NCBI GenBank assembly: GCA_030765055.1
Contig: CM060947.1
Location: 256,570,830 to 256,634,829 of the forward strand
Source: Mantis religiosa
Lineage: Eukaryota; Arthropoda; Insecta; Mantodea; Mantidae
Direction of reading: 5' to 3'
DNA: 64,000 nt
Position 1 is the stretch's first letter, and each line of letters begins with the position of its first letter. A program made the position numbers and the translations under genes. The notes below the pieces were generated by a model, which worked only from the letters and a program-made list of their open reading frames with translations, was not told the DNA's origin and did no database searches. Positions 13,095-24,600 of the stretch are shown piece after piece.

Positions 13095-13560
13095 TCGTCT
13101 CACGATGTTCTCTGAAGTTTTACAGAGAGTATCCTCGCCAATGTTACTTATTTCGGTTCGAATAGATTTCTTCGGAACTTCAATTGTCCGTGGCCTGTTC
13201 TTGTGCACTCTATTTTTATATACCCCCACAAGAAAAGATCATGTGGGGTTAGCTCAGGGTATCTGTGGGGCTACACACCTTTTCAGATTATTCGATTATC
13301 TAAGAAACTGGTTACAAGTTTCAAGGTGTCATTAGATGTATGGCACGTTGCTCCATCTTGCTGGAAATAACCTTCTCTCAATACGATATCATCCAGCTAC
13401 TCCACAAATATATTGAAGGTACCCATGTAAACTTCAGTGTCTACAGTCGTATCAAAGAAATGTCAGTTCTCCCAGAGCCACTGTGGCCATTAAAACAAAT
13501 TTCTACATTCTGTGATCTTTCAAAGGGAAATTATGGCGTATTGAAATGATTCAGGTTCTA
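13095..13560 (-). pseudogene. Dead mariner/Tc1-type transposase fragment
   Basis: Minus-strand translation across several frames gives the block FQQDGATCHT, the second catalytic Asp region of a DDE/D transposase type widespread in insects. Downstream are remnants resembling YKNRVHKNRPRTIEVPK. Upstream is a decayed strand like FDTTVDTEVYMG. Stops and frameshifts break it throughout and the third acidic residue is not recoverable. The plus-strand open frames over it are shadows. A related fragment lies at 63040-63460. Confidence 0.72.
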
Positions 13561-13824
13561 TGGACCGTACTATCTATCGCTTTAATGTTCTTTTATGTCC
13601 CTTGCGCTGCATGAAATTTTTCCGATGTACACACGCAGTTTCCCTTTTACATTGCTGTCACACAGCAACTTTGATATTCACTGGTCAGCTCTGCTATACA
13701 CTCCGCACACTACCTGTAGACCCGTCACAAGGAAGCTGGAACTGAACTGTGGACTCGAATGACTGAACAGTTAGGTTTTGAACTACGCTTTATACCCTAT
13801 TGGTCGCGGCGAGAAGTTTATGGT

Positions 13825-14117
13825 GGCACCTGCCTGCCGTGCTAGGGGTCCCGGGTTCGATTCTCGGCGGTGGGGGTGGCCGCGCCGTGGCTCAGTTGTT
13901 AGACATCTTGGCTCTCACCAAGGCGGCCCGGGTTCGATCCCAGGCGACCGCAAAGTGAGATTTGTGGTGGACAACACGGCGCTGGGGCGGGTTTTCTCCG
14001 GGACCTCCGGTTTCCCCCGCCATCTCATTCCACCGGTGCTCCATCTTCATCTCACCTACCATCAGTGTCACCGCCTGCGGTGCAGCATGTAGTAAAAGAG
14101 GGCCAAGGGGGCAAAAA
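13825..14117 (+). mobile_element. Composite (dimeric) SINE: tRNA-like module plus SINE-B
   Basis: Flanked by an exact 11-bp duplication AAGTTTATGGT (13814-13824 and 14118-14128). Inside, a first tRNA-like segment (13825-13877, with GGTCCCGGGTTCGATTCTCG) is joined directly to a complete SINE-B head and body from 13878. The duplication encloses both, so they appear to have inserted as one unit. SINE-B alone occurs at 2266 and 41291. Confidence 0.82.
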
Positions 14118-14229
14118 AGTTTATGGTTAATAGAAGCTCTCGATTTCAAAGGTCTAGATCAATTTCTATGTAACATTTCAGCCTACATTTCTGGCTTCCT
14201 GACTTCGCCCAGCAGCTGTCTTTAAGTTG

Positions 14230-14727
14230 CTGCTTTTGTTTCTCGCACCGGTAAACAATGAAAAATGAATATCTAACAACATCTGCAGTGAGAATTAGCA
14301 CAAAGAGTAATATATAGGGAAGACGATAAATATTTCCAATTCGACCAGGTAGTGCTAATGACTCCGTGCTTCACATCACAATATTGACAGTGACGCTAAA
14401 TACAGCAACCACGCCGACGACGACTATACGGTGACGAGCATCGGAGCCTAAGAGCAGTTAACTGCATAGGTTCTACTCCCATTAGTCCTGGACCCGTAGG
14501 AACAAAGATACGGGCCTCCTTCTACCCGGGAGCGATGGATACTCCGCAGCTCCTTCCATAGGGCAATACCTGATTTCATAAAAAGCCCCCGCCCGCTGAA
14601 CACAACGTCAGGACGGGTGGAAGTGGATACGCCACTGACGCGCGTCAACCCCGCAGGGAAGACTACCAAAAACCTTGGTGGGGCCGCCTGGTGATCTAGC
14701 ACACCTTCTACTAGCTCTGCAGGCTAG
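14230..14727. other. Unclassified sequence, GC-rich from about 14440
   Basis: Composition rises sharply in GC after 14400. The minus strand has a frame at 14448-14702 without motifs. The stretch leads directly into the GC-rich repeat unit at 14728 and may belong to the same unclassified element, possibly the 5' region of a non-LTR retrotransposon. That is a guess. Confidence 0.35.
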
Positions 14728-14910
14728 TACCCGGGACTTATTAGGCAACCCTCTACCCCCTCCGGGCGGCCATAGTCTGGCCGCAGGAACCCAATTCCCC
14801 GTGGGTGTCAGAAACACACTGCCCCCTCGAGTGCAACCCAATCCGAACTACTCCCCGACGGGAGGGGCTCGGCAGTTCGGTCCGATGTTCCTCTAGTAAT
14901 GTCAGAGGTA
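14728..14910 (+). repeat. GC-rich repeat unit, copy 1
   Basis: A 183-bp unit beginning TACCCGGGACTTATTAGGC and ending GTCAGAGGTA, about 90% identical by eye to 15935-16116. The ends are compatible with head-to-tail units meeting at GAGGTACCCGGG. The Tc1-like element at 14911-15934 separates the two units at exactly that TA. The identity of the unit is unknown. Confidence 0.85.
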
Positions 14911-15934
14911 AAGTCTGTTTAGTTAACGCATGTGCAGTTCAGAGTCAAAGGAACCTGAGCCGCCCGCCCACTAATAACCATCATAAATCTATCTCCACAC
15001 TTCAGAAATGGAACACTGTCGTTGAGGACCAATAGCAACCCTGATTTTCTCGAAGTGACAGTCACATGTCTACTCCACGTGGAGTCTCAGTTGTCAAAGT
15101 TCCAACTTCCAGTTGATCTGCTTCATTACGTGCAGAAATTCGTTGTGTGTCACAATTTGGAGACCGTGGGAGGGAAATGCAGTGGTAAATGCAAATGAAG
15201 TAGTAGATAACTTTCAGCCAAGTGAAAATAATCAAAGTGAAGACAATAGTGTGAATAACTGGGCCAAGTTATATTACTGGAAAAGCCTCAAAAACAAAGT
15301 TATAACAGGAACTGTTTCTAAGCAAATTCAAGCGCTTGTTTTGAACACATATAAATATGTGCTGACAAATAATCTCGGTAAGGGGTCGTGCAATGCATCT
15401 GATGACAAATTCTGGGTATTCACAGAAATACAGTAAGAAATATTGCTACGAAAGGAGTACCAAAGACGCCGATCAAGTGTGAAAACAAAAGGAAACGTTT
15501 CTCTAAAATAGATAATTTCACATGCGATTTAATTCGTCCAGAAATTTATAGATTCTATCCAAAAGGTAGAGCTGCCATCTTAGACGATTTGGTTGCACAT
15601 TTGCAAGAAATTTGTGATTTTCCTTATGGACACTGCACTTTGCGCCGTCTATTAAAGGAGCTGGGTTTCAAATACCGCACTTCGAATAAGTTAAGGGTTA
15701 TTATGGAATCCAGTAGAACTGTAGCTTGGCGATATATATATCAAAACTAAGGAAGTTTCGCATAAGATAAGATAATTTATTTAGACGAAACCTCGTACGA
15801 CACCCATGACGTATCGAGAAAGGTGGCAACCTTGCAGAAAGATCTGGGAGAAGAAGGGTCGGGGGTTTTAAAACGATTATAAGGTTTCGTCAAAGGCAGA
15901 GGCCGACGTGCACACGTGTTAACTAAACAGAACT
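14911..15934 (+). mobile_element. Tc1/mariner-superfamily DNA transposon remnant with terminal inverted repeats
   Basis: A 1,024-bp element flanked by TA (14909-14910 and 15935-15936). The ends are inverted: AAGTCTGTTTAGTTAAC on the left against AGTTCTGTTTAGTTAAC from the right, extending imperfectly to about 35-45 bp. It carries a broken transposase. Both ends are intact enough to define the insertion, which sits at the junction of two GC-rich repeat units. Confidence 0.83.
15113..15830 (+). pseudogene. Broken DDE-type transposase of the 14911-15934 element
   Basis: An open frame at 15113-15436 is followed, after a frameshift, by an open stretch at about 15436-15750. Visible blocks include ATKGVPKTP, then FPYGHCTLRRLLKELGFKYR, typical of the N-terminal helix-turn-helix part of insect Tc1-like (DDE_3) transposases. 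After a stop comes IIYLDETSYDTHDV, matching the usual first catalytic Asp block (YLDETW) with Trp replaced. The reading ends before the second and third acidic residues. A dead or internally deleted copy. Confidence 0.7.
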
Positions 15935-16116
15935 TACCCGGGACTTTTTAGGCAACCCTCTACCACCTCCTGGTGGCCATATCCTGGCCGGAGGAACCCA
16001 ATTCCCCGTGGGTGCCGGAAACACACTGCCCCCTCGAGTCCAACCCAATCCGAACTACACCCCGACAGATGGGGCTCGGCAGTTCTGTCCGAGGTTCCTC
16101 TAGTAACGTCAGAGGT
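15935..16116 (+). repeat. GC-rich repeat unit, copy 2
   Basis: Second copy of the 183-bp unit, TACCCGGGACTTTTTAGGC through GTCAGAGGTA, immediately right of the Tc1-like element. A further GC-rich tail to about 16210 is not shared with copy 1. Confidence 0.85.
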
Positions 16117-16287
16117 ACCACGAGTGCTAAGGTTCCGCAGCGCCCGCACCACGGCAGCCGAAGGGGACGTATCCCCTCCCGTAAGGGAGGGAGGCTAAGG
16201 ATACAATAAACTTCTGTCTACCAGATTCGAGGTGTCATCATTCAACCCACAACCAGTCAAGACGCACTCACTCCTGCAGTAAAGCAG

Positions 16288-16505
16288 GTCTCGGTAGCGT
16301 GGTGGTAGCATGTTTGCCTCCCGTTCAAGACGTCCCGGGTTCGAATCTCCGTCAGGGTGAGTTACTTGGATAAGGTGTTTTCCGGGGTTTTCCCTTATCC
16401 TGAAAGGCGAATGTCGGGTAACTCTAAGCTCTATGGACCCCGGACATCATTTCTCCCATTCCATTCATCGTCCGAAATGACTTGACGTAGTACGTAAATT
16501 ACAGA
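16288..16505 (+). mobile_element. SINE-A copy, plus strand
   Basis: A tRNA-like head with A-box-like TAGCGTGGTGGTAGCATG and B-box-like GGGTTCGAATCTCCG is followed by the SINE-A body (TTTTCCCTTATCCTGAAAGG onward), ending near ACGTAAATTACAGAAAA. The body matches the 108-bp satellite unit in sense orientation. No clear target duplication was found. Confidence 0.87.
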
Positions 16506-17609
16506 AAAAAAAATATACTGAAGTACAAATGACATTTCTCATGCGGGAGCTACAAGTCACCTCGAACCGGTTACATCTCCCTTTCCTTAACCTCCTTAAT
16601 CATAATTGTGAGGCGTTCAGTACAAGGGAGACCTCGACGTTGTTCGCTACGGGCCGGACCGCCTCAATTTCCAACTGCTTATTGATAATTTATATGATTT
16701 TAACATCCCTTTCTTGCATTCTTCTATCGGAAACCTGTAGTTTCTGCTTCATAGTTCACTGTTTATGAGTAGGCCGTTCTCACAGACTGGCCACCTAGGG
16801 AAAGAGATGATAAATTTCGTCGGTCATCATGGTGCGCTCGGGAAGTCGAACTCACGACCGACAGTCTTACAAGTTTAACGTCAATTATGACCAAGGAATG
16901 AGCTTCCGTTCCTGTTATACAGTTAATATCACAATCTGTATTACACAGTAGCAGGATTTTTAAAGCGCCTTTATCGGAGCTGCCAATTAATGCGTTCCAA
17001 TTAATAAATCGTATTTTTAAGCACCGGAAACAGACTTCAACCGCCTCTCCTGATTAGCAATTTGATTATTAGCTGACTCTGTAATTCAATCTGCAATAAT
17101 CGCTTTACAGCTGTAATTTTCGAGCAGGAATACGAAAATCGGCGACGGGTAAACTTTAAAGCAATTAAGCTAAATCTGAATTTTAGCGGAGAATGTTTCT
17201 GCTGAGGAAAATTAAGCCAATTATTTCAACAGAGCCGGCCGTTGAAATGAGAGAAAGGAGAAACAAAAAAAGGTAACGCAATATTGTATCGGAGCGGATT
17301 TTGTTTACAAGTTATCATCCGGTCCGCTAAATTAAAAAAAAAAAAATGACTGCGTTACTTTTACATGTGCTTCTTCATACAGTCATTTGTTTGGTGCGTA
17401 TGTCCCTGGTGTAAAATTCCCTGCTGGATGAGTTGATAGTAAAGTAGGTGTCATAACACTTAAGGAAAGCCAAACGAGAAGTAACAAATGTGAATTGCTA
17501 GTGCAACCGATTCTCTCCGTCTATGGAATTACACATTCCCAGGAGACCTAGACTCCCGATCTGGAGGAAAACTCCTGCCATCGAAGGCCGATGATGATGA
17601 TGTTGATGA
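16506..17609. other. Unique DNA with ATTA/TAAT-rich island
   Basis: No repeat unit or transposase. From about 16900 to 17345 the sequence is unlike the neighbouring repeats and dense in ATTA/TAAT cores (CAATTAATGCG, CCAATTAATAAATCG, TTGATTATTAGC, GCAATTAAGC, CCAATTATTTC). This could be ordinary AT-rich DNA or a regulatory element of a nearby gene. A short GAT run occurs at 17592-17613. Confidence 0.4.
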
Positions 17610-17614
17610 TGATA

Positions 17615-18215
17615 TGTGTTAGGATAGGGATACCAAGGTACTTAATAACACGACAATCTAAGTAAACCAATAATTTATTCCAAAGAACACATACACAAAG
17701 ATAATACACTTAACCTCAATGAGGTTCAAGAGAAAGACATTCCTCCTACCAGGGTATTTAATAACACGGCCGTCTTAGTACTTTATTCCAAAGAACATAT
17801 ATACAAAGATAATACACTTAACCTCAAAGATGTTCAGGAGAAAGACATTCCTCCTACCAGGGTACTTAATAACACGTCCATCTTAGTACAACACTACTTT
17901 ATTCCAAAGAAAATACATACAAAGGTAATACACTTAACCTCAATGACGTTCAAGAAAAAAACATTCGTTTTAAAGGGTACTTAATAACACGGTCATCTTA
18001 GTACAGCATTACTTTATTCCAAAGAACATGTATACAGAGATAATAATACACTTAACTTCAGTGAGGTTCAAGAGAAAGACATTCCTCCTACCAGGGTACT
18101 TAATAACACGGCCATCTTGGTACAGCACTACTTTATCCAAAGAACATATATACAAAGATAAAACACTTATCTAAATGAGGTTCAAGAGAAAGACATTCCT
18201 CCATAATATGAGTAT
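17615..18215 (+). repeat. 116-bp tandem repeat, five diverged units
   Basis: Units carry AATACACTTAACCTCAATGA, then AAGACATTCCTCCTACCAGG, GTACTTAATAACACGG and a TTTATTCCAAAGAACAT block. Spacing is 108-116 bp because of small indels. It is not similar to the other satellites here. Confidence 0.88.
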
Positions 18216-18526
18216 AAGGGCGCTCAACTGCATAGGTTATCAGCGACCTTTAAAACAATATTCATGGCAAAAGCCGGATATAAATGGTTCTAAAAGTCTA
18301 TACAAATGAAAATAAACTTGCAAAAAATACATGCACAGAACAAAATAAAAAAACAAAATAAGAATAAATATACATAAATCCAAACTGCAAAAAATTCTCT
18401 TCATTAAATGCTAAAATCTAACCTAGAAAAGAACCTAAAAACATTTTCCACTACTTTGTTGTAATCCCTTAGCATTTCTGCAAGCTGGCCAGCAACTGCA
18501 GAGACGTCCTAAGGTGTGCTAGGTAA
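18216..18526. other. AT-rich DNA before the 133-bp satellite
   Basis: A-rich sequence with no recognised gene or repeat. It leads into the SINE-C tail at about 18527. Confidence 0.5.
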
Positions 18527-18664
18527 AAATATGGAAAGGTAGAGTCACATTGAAAAATTCAATGCGACAGCCGGGATTTGAACCACGGATCTTCTGGTTT
18601 CCTTCCAGCCGCTCTAACCATTGAGCTACTATGGCCAACGTGCCGCTATGACATTAAATTCTCC
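18527..18664 (-). repeat. SINE-C tRNA-like module at left edge of the 133-bp array
   Basis: The minus strand contains a tRNA-like fold at 18564-18635: D-arm GCTC/GAGC, A-box TAGCTCAATGGTTAGAGCGG and B-box-like GTGGTTCAAATCCC. The same module occurs at 31099, 56675, 56992, 57572, 57892 and, inverted, 58111. It is preceded on the plus strand by the conserved TTGAAAAATTCAATGC. The anticodon stem and T-stem have mismatches, so I treat it as a SINE/pseudo-tRNA module and not a working tRNA gene. Confidence 0.8.
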
Positions 18665-21600
18665 AACTGACACGTGTTTTTTCCGGTAAACCACTAGGAG
18701 TTCTCACAAACACATGAGAAAACTACCTTCATGACGACTTACTATGCTGTAAGTACTTTAAGACCCGAGATTTATAGTTCGGCTCACTATTAGGTACAAC
18801 TGACTCGTGTTATACACGGTAAACAACTAGGAGTTCTCATAAACACATGAGACAACTACCTTAATGACGACTTACTATGCTGTAAGTAATTTTAAAGCCC
18901 GAGCTTCATAGTTCGAACCACTATTAGGTACAACTGACTCGTGTTTTTCCCGGTAAAACACTAGGAGTTCTCATAAACACATGAGACAACTACCTTAATG
19001 CCGACTTACTATGCTGTAAGTACTTTATGACCCGGGCTTTATAGTTCGGACCACTATTAGTTACAACTGGCTCGTGTTTTTCCCGGTAAACCACTGGGAG
19101 TTCTCCTAAACAGATGAGACAACTACCTTAAAGGCGACTTCCTATGCTGTAAGTACTTTATGACCCGGGCTTTATAGTTCGGACCGCTATTAGTTACAAC
19201 TGGCTCGTGTTTTTCCCGGTAAACAACTGGGAGTTCTCCTAAACAGATGAGACAACTACCTTAAAGGTGACTTCCTATGCTGTAAGTACTTTAAGGCCCG
19301 GGCTTTATAGTTCGGCTCACTATTAGGTACAACTGACTCGTGTTTTTCACGATAAACCACTAGGAGTTCTCATAAACACATGAGACAACTACCTTAATGA
19401 CGACTTACTATGCTGTAGGTACTTTAAGACCCGGGCTTTATAGTTCGGACCACTATTAGGTACAACTGGCTCGTGTTTTTTCACGATAAACCACTAGGAG
19501 TTCTCATAAACACATGAGACAACTACCTTAATGACGACTTACTGTGCTGTAGGTACTTTAAGACCCGGGCTTTATAGTTCGGACCACTATTAGGTACAAC
19601 TGGCTCGTGTTTTTCACGATAAACCACTAGGAGTTCTCATAAACACATGAGACAACTACCTTAATGACGACTTACTATGCTGTAGGTACTTTAAGACCCG
19701 GGCTTTATAGTTCGGACCACTGTTAGGTACAACTGACTCGTGTGTTTCACGGTAAACCACTAGGAGTTCTCATAAATACATGAGACAACTACCTTAATGA
19801 CGACTTACTATGCTGTAAGTACTTTAAGGCCCGGGCATTATAATTCGGACCACTATTAGGTACAACTGACTCGTGTTTTTCCCGGGAAACCACTAGGAGT
19901 TCTCATAAACACATGAGACAACTACCTTAATGACGACTTACTATGCTGTAAGTACTTTAAGACCCGGGCTTTATAGTTGGGAGCACTATTATGTACAACT
20001 GACTGGTGTTTTACCCGGCACACCACTAGGAGTTCCCATAAACACATGAGACCACTACCTTAATGACGACTTACTATGCTGTAAGTACTTTAAGGCCCGG
20101 GCTTTATAGTTCGGTCCACTAATAGGTACAACTGACTCGTGTTTTTCCCGGTAAACCACAAGGAGTTCTCATAAACACATGAGACAACTACCTTATTGAC
20201 GACTTACTATGCTGTAAGTACTTTAAGGCCCGAGATTTATAGTTCGGCTCAATATTAGGTACAACTGACTCGTGTTATACACGGTAAACAACTAGGAGTT
20301 CTCATAAACACATGAGACAACTACCTTAATGACGACTTACTATGCTGTAAGTAATTTTAAAGCCCGAGCTTCTTAGTTCGAACCACTATTAGGTACAACT
20401 GACTCGTGTTTTTCCCGGTAAAACACTAGGAGTTCTCATAAACACATGAGACAACTACCTTAATGCCGACTTACTATGCTGTAAGTACTTTATGACCCGG
20501 GCTTTATAGTTCGGACCACTATTAGGTACAACTGGCTCGTGTTTTTCCCGGTAAAACACTAGGAGTTCTCATAAACACATGAGACAACTACCTTAATGAC
20601 GACTTACTATGCTGTAAGTAATTTTAAAGCCCGAGCTTTATAGTTCGGACCTCTATTAGGTACAACTGTCTCGTGTTTTTCCCGGTAAAACACTAGGAGT
20701 TCTCATAAACACATGAGACAACTACCTTAATGCCGACTTACTATGCTGTAAGTACTTTATGACCCGGGCTTTATAGTTCGGACCACTATTAGTTACAACT
20801 GGCTCGTGTTTTTCCCGGTAAACCACTGGGAGTTCTCCTAAACAGATGAGACAACTACCTTAAAGGCGACTTCCTATGCTGTAAGTGCTTTATGACGCGG
20901 GCTTTATAGTTCGGACCGCTAGTAGTTACAACTGGCTCGTGTTTTTCCCGGTAAACCACTGGGAGTTCTCCTAAACAGATGAGACAACTACCTTAAAGGC
21001 GACTTCCTATGCTGTAAGTACTTTAAGGCCCGGGCTTTATAGTTCGGCTCACTATTAGGTACAACTGACTCGTGTTTTTCCCGGTAAACCACTAGGAGTT
21101 CTCATGAACACCTGAGACAACAACATTAATGACGACTTACTAAGCTGTAAGTACTTTAAGTCCCGGGCTTTATAGTTCGTACCACTATTAGGTGCAACTG
21201 GCTCGTGTTTTTCACGATAAACCACTAGGAGTTCTCATAAACACATGAGACAACTACCTTAATGACGACTTACTATGCTGTAGGTACTTTAAGACCCGGG
21301 CTTTGTAGTTCGGGCCACTATTAGGTACAACTGACTCGTGTTTTCCACAATAAACCACTAGGAGTTCTCATAAACACATGAGACAACTACCTTAATGACG
21401 ACCTACTATGCTGTAGGTACTTTAAGACCCGGGCTTTATAGTTCGGACCACTATTAGGTACAACTGGCTCGTGTTTTTCACGATAAACCACTAGGAGTTC
21501 TCATAAACACATGAGACAACTACCTTAATGACGACTTACTATGCTGTAGGTACTTTAAGGCCCGGACTTTATAGTTCGGACCACTATTAGGTACAACTGA

Positions 21601-24600
21601 CTCGTGTTTTTCACGATAAACCACTAGGAGTTCTCATAAACACATGAGACAACTACCTTAATGACGACTTAATATGCTGTAGGTACTTTAAGACCCGGGC
21701 TTTATAGTTCGGACCACTGTTAGGTGCAACTGACTCGTGTGTTTCCCGGTAAACCACTACTAGTTCTCATAAATACATGAGACAACTACCTTAATGACGA
21801 CTTACTATGCTGTAAGTACTTAAGGCCCGGACTTTATAATTCGGACCACTAGTAGGTACAACTGACTCGTGTTTTTCCCGGTAAACCACTAGGAGTTCCC
21901 ATAAACACATGAGACCACTACCTTAATGACGACTTACTATGCTGTAAGTACTTTAAGGCCCGGGCTTTATAGTTCGGTCCACTAAAAGGTGCAACTGACT
22001 AGTGTTTTTCCCGGTAAACCACTAGGAGTTCTCATAAACACATGAGACAACTACCTTATTGACGACTTACTATGCTGTGAGTACTTTAAGGCCCGGGCTT
22101 TACAGTTCGGACCACTATTAGGTACAACTGACTCGTATTTTTCCCGATAAACCACTAGGAGTTCCCATAAACACATGAGACAACTACCTTAATGACGACT
22201 TACTATGCTGTAAGTAATTTTAAAGCCCGAGCTTCATAGTTCGAACCACTATTAGGTACAACTGACTCGTGTTTTTCCCGGTAAAACACTAGGAGTTCTC
22301 ACAAACACATGAGAAAACTACCTTCATGACGACTTACTATGCTGTAAGTACTTTAAGACCCGAGATTTATAGTTCGGCTCACTATTAGGTACAACTGACT
22401 CGTGTTATACACGGTAAACAACTAGGAGTTCTCATAAACACATGAGACAACTACCTTAATGACGACTTACTATGCTGTAAGTAATTTTAAAGCCCGAGCT
22501 TCATAGTTCGAACCACTATTAGGTACAACTGACTCGTGTTTTTCCCGGTAAAACACTAGGAGTTCTCATAAACACATGAGACAACTACCTTAATGCCGAC
22601 TTACTATGCTGTAAGTACTTTATGACCCGGGCTTTATAGTTCGGACCACTATTAGTTACAACTGGCTCGTGTTTTTCCCGGTAAACCACTGGGAGTTCTC
22701 CTAAACAGATGAGACAACTACCTTAAAGGCGACTTCCTATGCTGTAAGTTCTTTAAGGCCCGGGCTTTATAGTTCGGACCACTATTAGGTAAAACTGACT
22801 CGTGTTTTTCCTGGTAAACCACTAGGAGTTCTCATGAACACCTGAGACAACAACATTACTGACGACTTACTATGCTGTAAGTACTTTAAGACCAGGGCTT
22901 TATAGTTCGTACCACTATTAGGTGTTTTTCACGATAAACCACTAGGAGTTCTCATAAACGCATGAGACAACTACCTTAATGACGACTTACTATGCTGTAG
23001 GTACTTTAAGACCCGGGCTTTATAGTTCGTACCACTATTAGGTGCAACTGACTCGTGTTTTTCACGATAAACCACTAGGAGTTCCCATAAACACATGAGA
23101 CAACTACCTTAATGACGACTTACTATGCTGTAAGTACTTTAAGGCCCGGGCTTTATAGATCGGACCACTATTAGGTACAACTGACTCATGTTTCTCCCGG
23201 TAAACCACTAGGAGTTCTCATAAACACATGAGACAACTACCTTAATGACGACTTACTATGCTGTAAGTACTTTAAGGCCCGGGCTTTATAGCTCGGACCA
23301 CTATTAGGTACAACTGACTCGTGTATTTCCCGGTAAACCACTAGGAGTTCTCATTAACACATGAGACAACTACCTTAATGACGAATTACTATGCTGTAAG
23401 TACTTTAAGGCCCGGGCTTTATAGATCGGACCACTATTAGGTACAACTGACTCATGTTTCTCCCGGTAAACCACTAGGAGTTCTCATAAACACATGAGAC
23501 AACTACCTTAATGACGACTTACTATGCTGTAAGTACTTTAAGGCCCGGGCTTTATAGCTCGGACCACTATTAGGTACAACTGACTCGTGTTTCTCCCGGT
23601 AAACCACTAGGAGTTCTCATAAACACATGAGACAACTACCTTAATCACGACTTACTATGCTGTAAGTACTTTAAGGCCCGGGCTTTATAGTTCGGACCAC
23701 TATTAGGTACAACTGACTCGTGTTTTTCCCGGTAAACCACTGGGAGTTCTCCTAAACAGATGAGACAACTACCTTAAAGGCGACTTCCTATGCTGTAAGT
23801 ACTTTATGACCCGGGCTTTATAGTTCGGACCGCTATTAGTTACAACTGGCTCGTGTTTTTCCCGGTAAACAACTGGGAGTTCTCCTAAACAGATGAGACA
23901 ACTACCTTAAAGGTGACTTCCTATGCTGTAAGTACTTTAAGGCCCGGGCTTTATAGTTCGGCTCACTATTAGGTACAACTGACTCGTGTTTTTCACGATA
24001 AACCACTAGGAGTTCTCATAAACACATGAGACAACTACCTTAATGACGACTTACTATGCTGTAGGTACTTTAAGACCCGGGCTTTATAGTTCGGACCACT
24101 ATTAGGTACAACTGGCTCGTGTTTTTTCACGATAAACCACTAGGAGTTCTCATAAACACATGAGACAACTACCTTAATGACGACTTACTGTGCTGTAGGT
24201 ACTTTAAGACCCGGGCTTTATAGTTCGGACCACTATTAGGTACAACTGGCTCGTGTTTTTCACGATAAACCACTAGGAGTTCTCATAAACACATGAGACA
24301 ACTACCTTAATGACGACTTACTATGCTGTAGGTACTTTAAGACCCGGGCTTTATAGTTCGGACCACTGTTAGGTACAACTGACTCGTGTGTTTCACGGTA
24401 AACCACTAGGAGTTCTCATAAATACATGAGACAACTACCTTAATGACGACTTACTATGCTGTAAGTACTTTAAGGCCCGGGCATTATAATTCGGACCACT
24501 GTTAGGTACAACTGACTCGTGTGTTTCACGGTAAACCACTAGGAGTTCTCATAAATACATGAGACAACTACCTTAATGACGACTTACTATGCTGTAAGTA

